Positions 13,895 to 14,082 of a DNA stretch of 14,082 nt are shown piece by piece (position 1 is the first letter of the stretch; each line of letters opens with the position of its first letter). The notes beneath the pieces were generated by a model. The model did not search any database, was not told where the DNA came from, and was given only the letters and a program-made list of their open reading frames with translations. Location: assembly GCA_003164475.1 (NCBI GenBank), contig PLTL01000108.1, positions 1 through 14,082 on the forward strand, given 5' to 3'. A program made the translations under genes and the position numbers. The stretch is from Candidatus Dormiibacterota bacterium. Its GTDB lineage: Bacteria > Chloroflexota > Dormibacteria > UBA8260 > Bog-877.

Positions 13895-14005
13895 GGGGCA
13901 GCGAGAGCCGGCACTATCGGGGGGCATGGATGATCAACCCCGGCCACCCCGCCCCGCTGTTCTCGAACGCGGGCCGGCGCGACCCCGCGCTCCCCCGAGG
14001 CAGCT

Positions 14006-14029
14006 CGGTGACGGCTCCGGCGGTCACCG
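14006..14029. repeat. Inverted repeat upstream of the 14053 gene, possible operator
   Basis: CGGTGAC (14006-14012) and GTCACCG (14023-14029) are perfect 7-bp arms with a 10-nt spacer. The repeat ends 11 bp before the putative -10 at 14041 and would cover the -35 region, a typical place for a repressor or activator site. Confidence 0.4.
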
Positions 14030-14040
14030 GGCGAAGTGAG

Positions 14041-14046
14041 TACTTT
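14041..14046 (+). promoter_or_regulatory. Putative -10 element of a leaderless gene (14053)
   Basis: TACTTT ends 6 nt before ATG 14053, repeating the spacing found at six other starts. No Shine-Dalgarno sequence separates the two. Confidence 0.55.
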
Positions 14047-14052
14047 CGGGAC

Positions 14053-14082
14053 ATGGCCATCTGTAGCCACTGTTCACTTTGC
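14053..14082 (+). CDS. N-terminus of a Cys-rich, zinc-ribbon-like protein, runs off the window
   Basis: Only ten codons are present: M-A-I-C-S-H-C-S-L-C. The C-x2-C-x2-C pattern at residues 4, 7 and 10 suggests a zinc ribbon or other metal-binding N-terminus, a common opening for small regulatory or RNA-binding proteins. The start is supported by TACTTT exactly 6 nt upstream. The gene continues beyond the window, so family and function cannot be judged. Confidence 0.5.
   Translation, partial: MAICSHCSLC

Noticed and set aside
13926..14039. 37-codon ORF between the lipoprotein and the last gene
   Set aside because: CACTAT lies 8 nt, not 6 nt, before its ATG; the product is almost entirely Pro, Arg and Gly; and it overlaps the inverted repeat at 14006-14029. 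It is probably chance.
1..14082. CRISPR arrays, transposases, integrases, toxin-antitoxin or phage-defence genes
   Set aside because: No regularly spaced direct repeats, terminal inverted repeats or characteristic proteins are present; gene content looks like housekeeping and accessory metabolism.

Overview
The window is GC-rich bacterial chromosome, densely packed with ordinary genes and without insertion sequences, phage genes, CRISPR, rRNA or tRNA that I can see. Several features together suggest a high-GC member of the Actinobacteria or a neighbouring soil lineage such as Dormibacterota or Chloroflexota. These are a lone CIRCE-controlled groEL, a DUF2342-type zinc peptidase homologue, a TetR/MMPL exporter pair, a lipobox lipoprotein, frequent GTG starts and many apparently leaderless genes. 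The taxonomic placement is inference.

Layout. Bases 1-695 (minus) are the N-terminal part of groEL, behind a CIRCE operator (747-773). Diverging from it are a GNAT acetyltransferase (838-1647) and the DUF2342-like metalloprotein (1673-2836). Next comes a possible short leader ORF (2910-2990) whose stop overlaps the ATG of a 514-residue acidic, two-module protein (2987-4531), which in turn overlaps a SAM methyltransferase (4528-5331). A tight three-gene unit follows: a small Cys4 helical protein (5359-5733), a CitE/HpcH-type C-C lyase (5730-6647) and a Cys/Met-metabolism PLP enzyme (6637-7791). A convergent TetR regulator (7788-8405, minus) shares its stop region with the PLP gene and diverges from an MMPL/RND exporter (8520-10793). 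A palindromic operator lies over the exporter's predicted transcription start. The last part holds a small helical protein (10853-11185), a hairpin-rich gene-free stretch (11186-11453), folC (11454-12800, minus), a divergent lipoprotein (12819-13841), and the first ten codons of a Cys-rich protein (14053 to the window end).

Regulation is the most distinctive aspect. Seven start codons (838, 1673, 2910, 5359, 10853, 12819, 14053) each sit exactly 6 nt after a hexamer matching the -10 core NANNNT, mostly with no ribosome binding site, which is the arrangement expected of leaderless mRNAs. Genes inside operons are instead joined by GTGA, ATGA or 11-bp overlaps. Only groEL, the MMPL exporter, tetR and a few internal genes have recognisable Shine-Dalgarno sequences. 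The folC/lipoprotein pair diverges from a perfect 9-bp inverted repeat whose spacer carries overlapping -10-like hexamers on both strands, with a GTG at mirror-image positions in the two arms.
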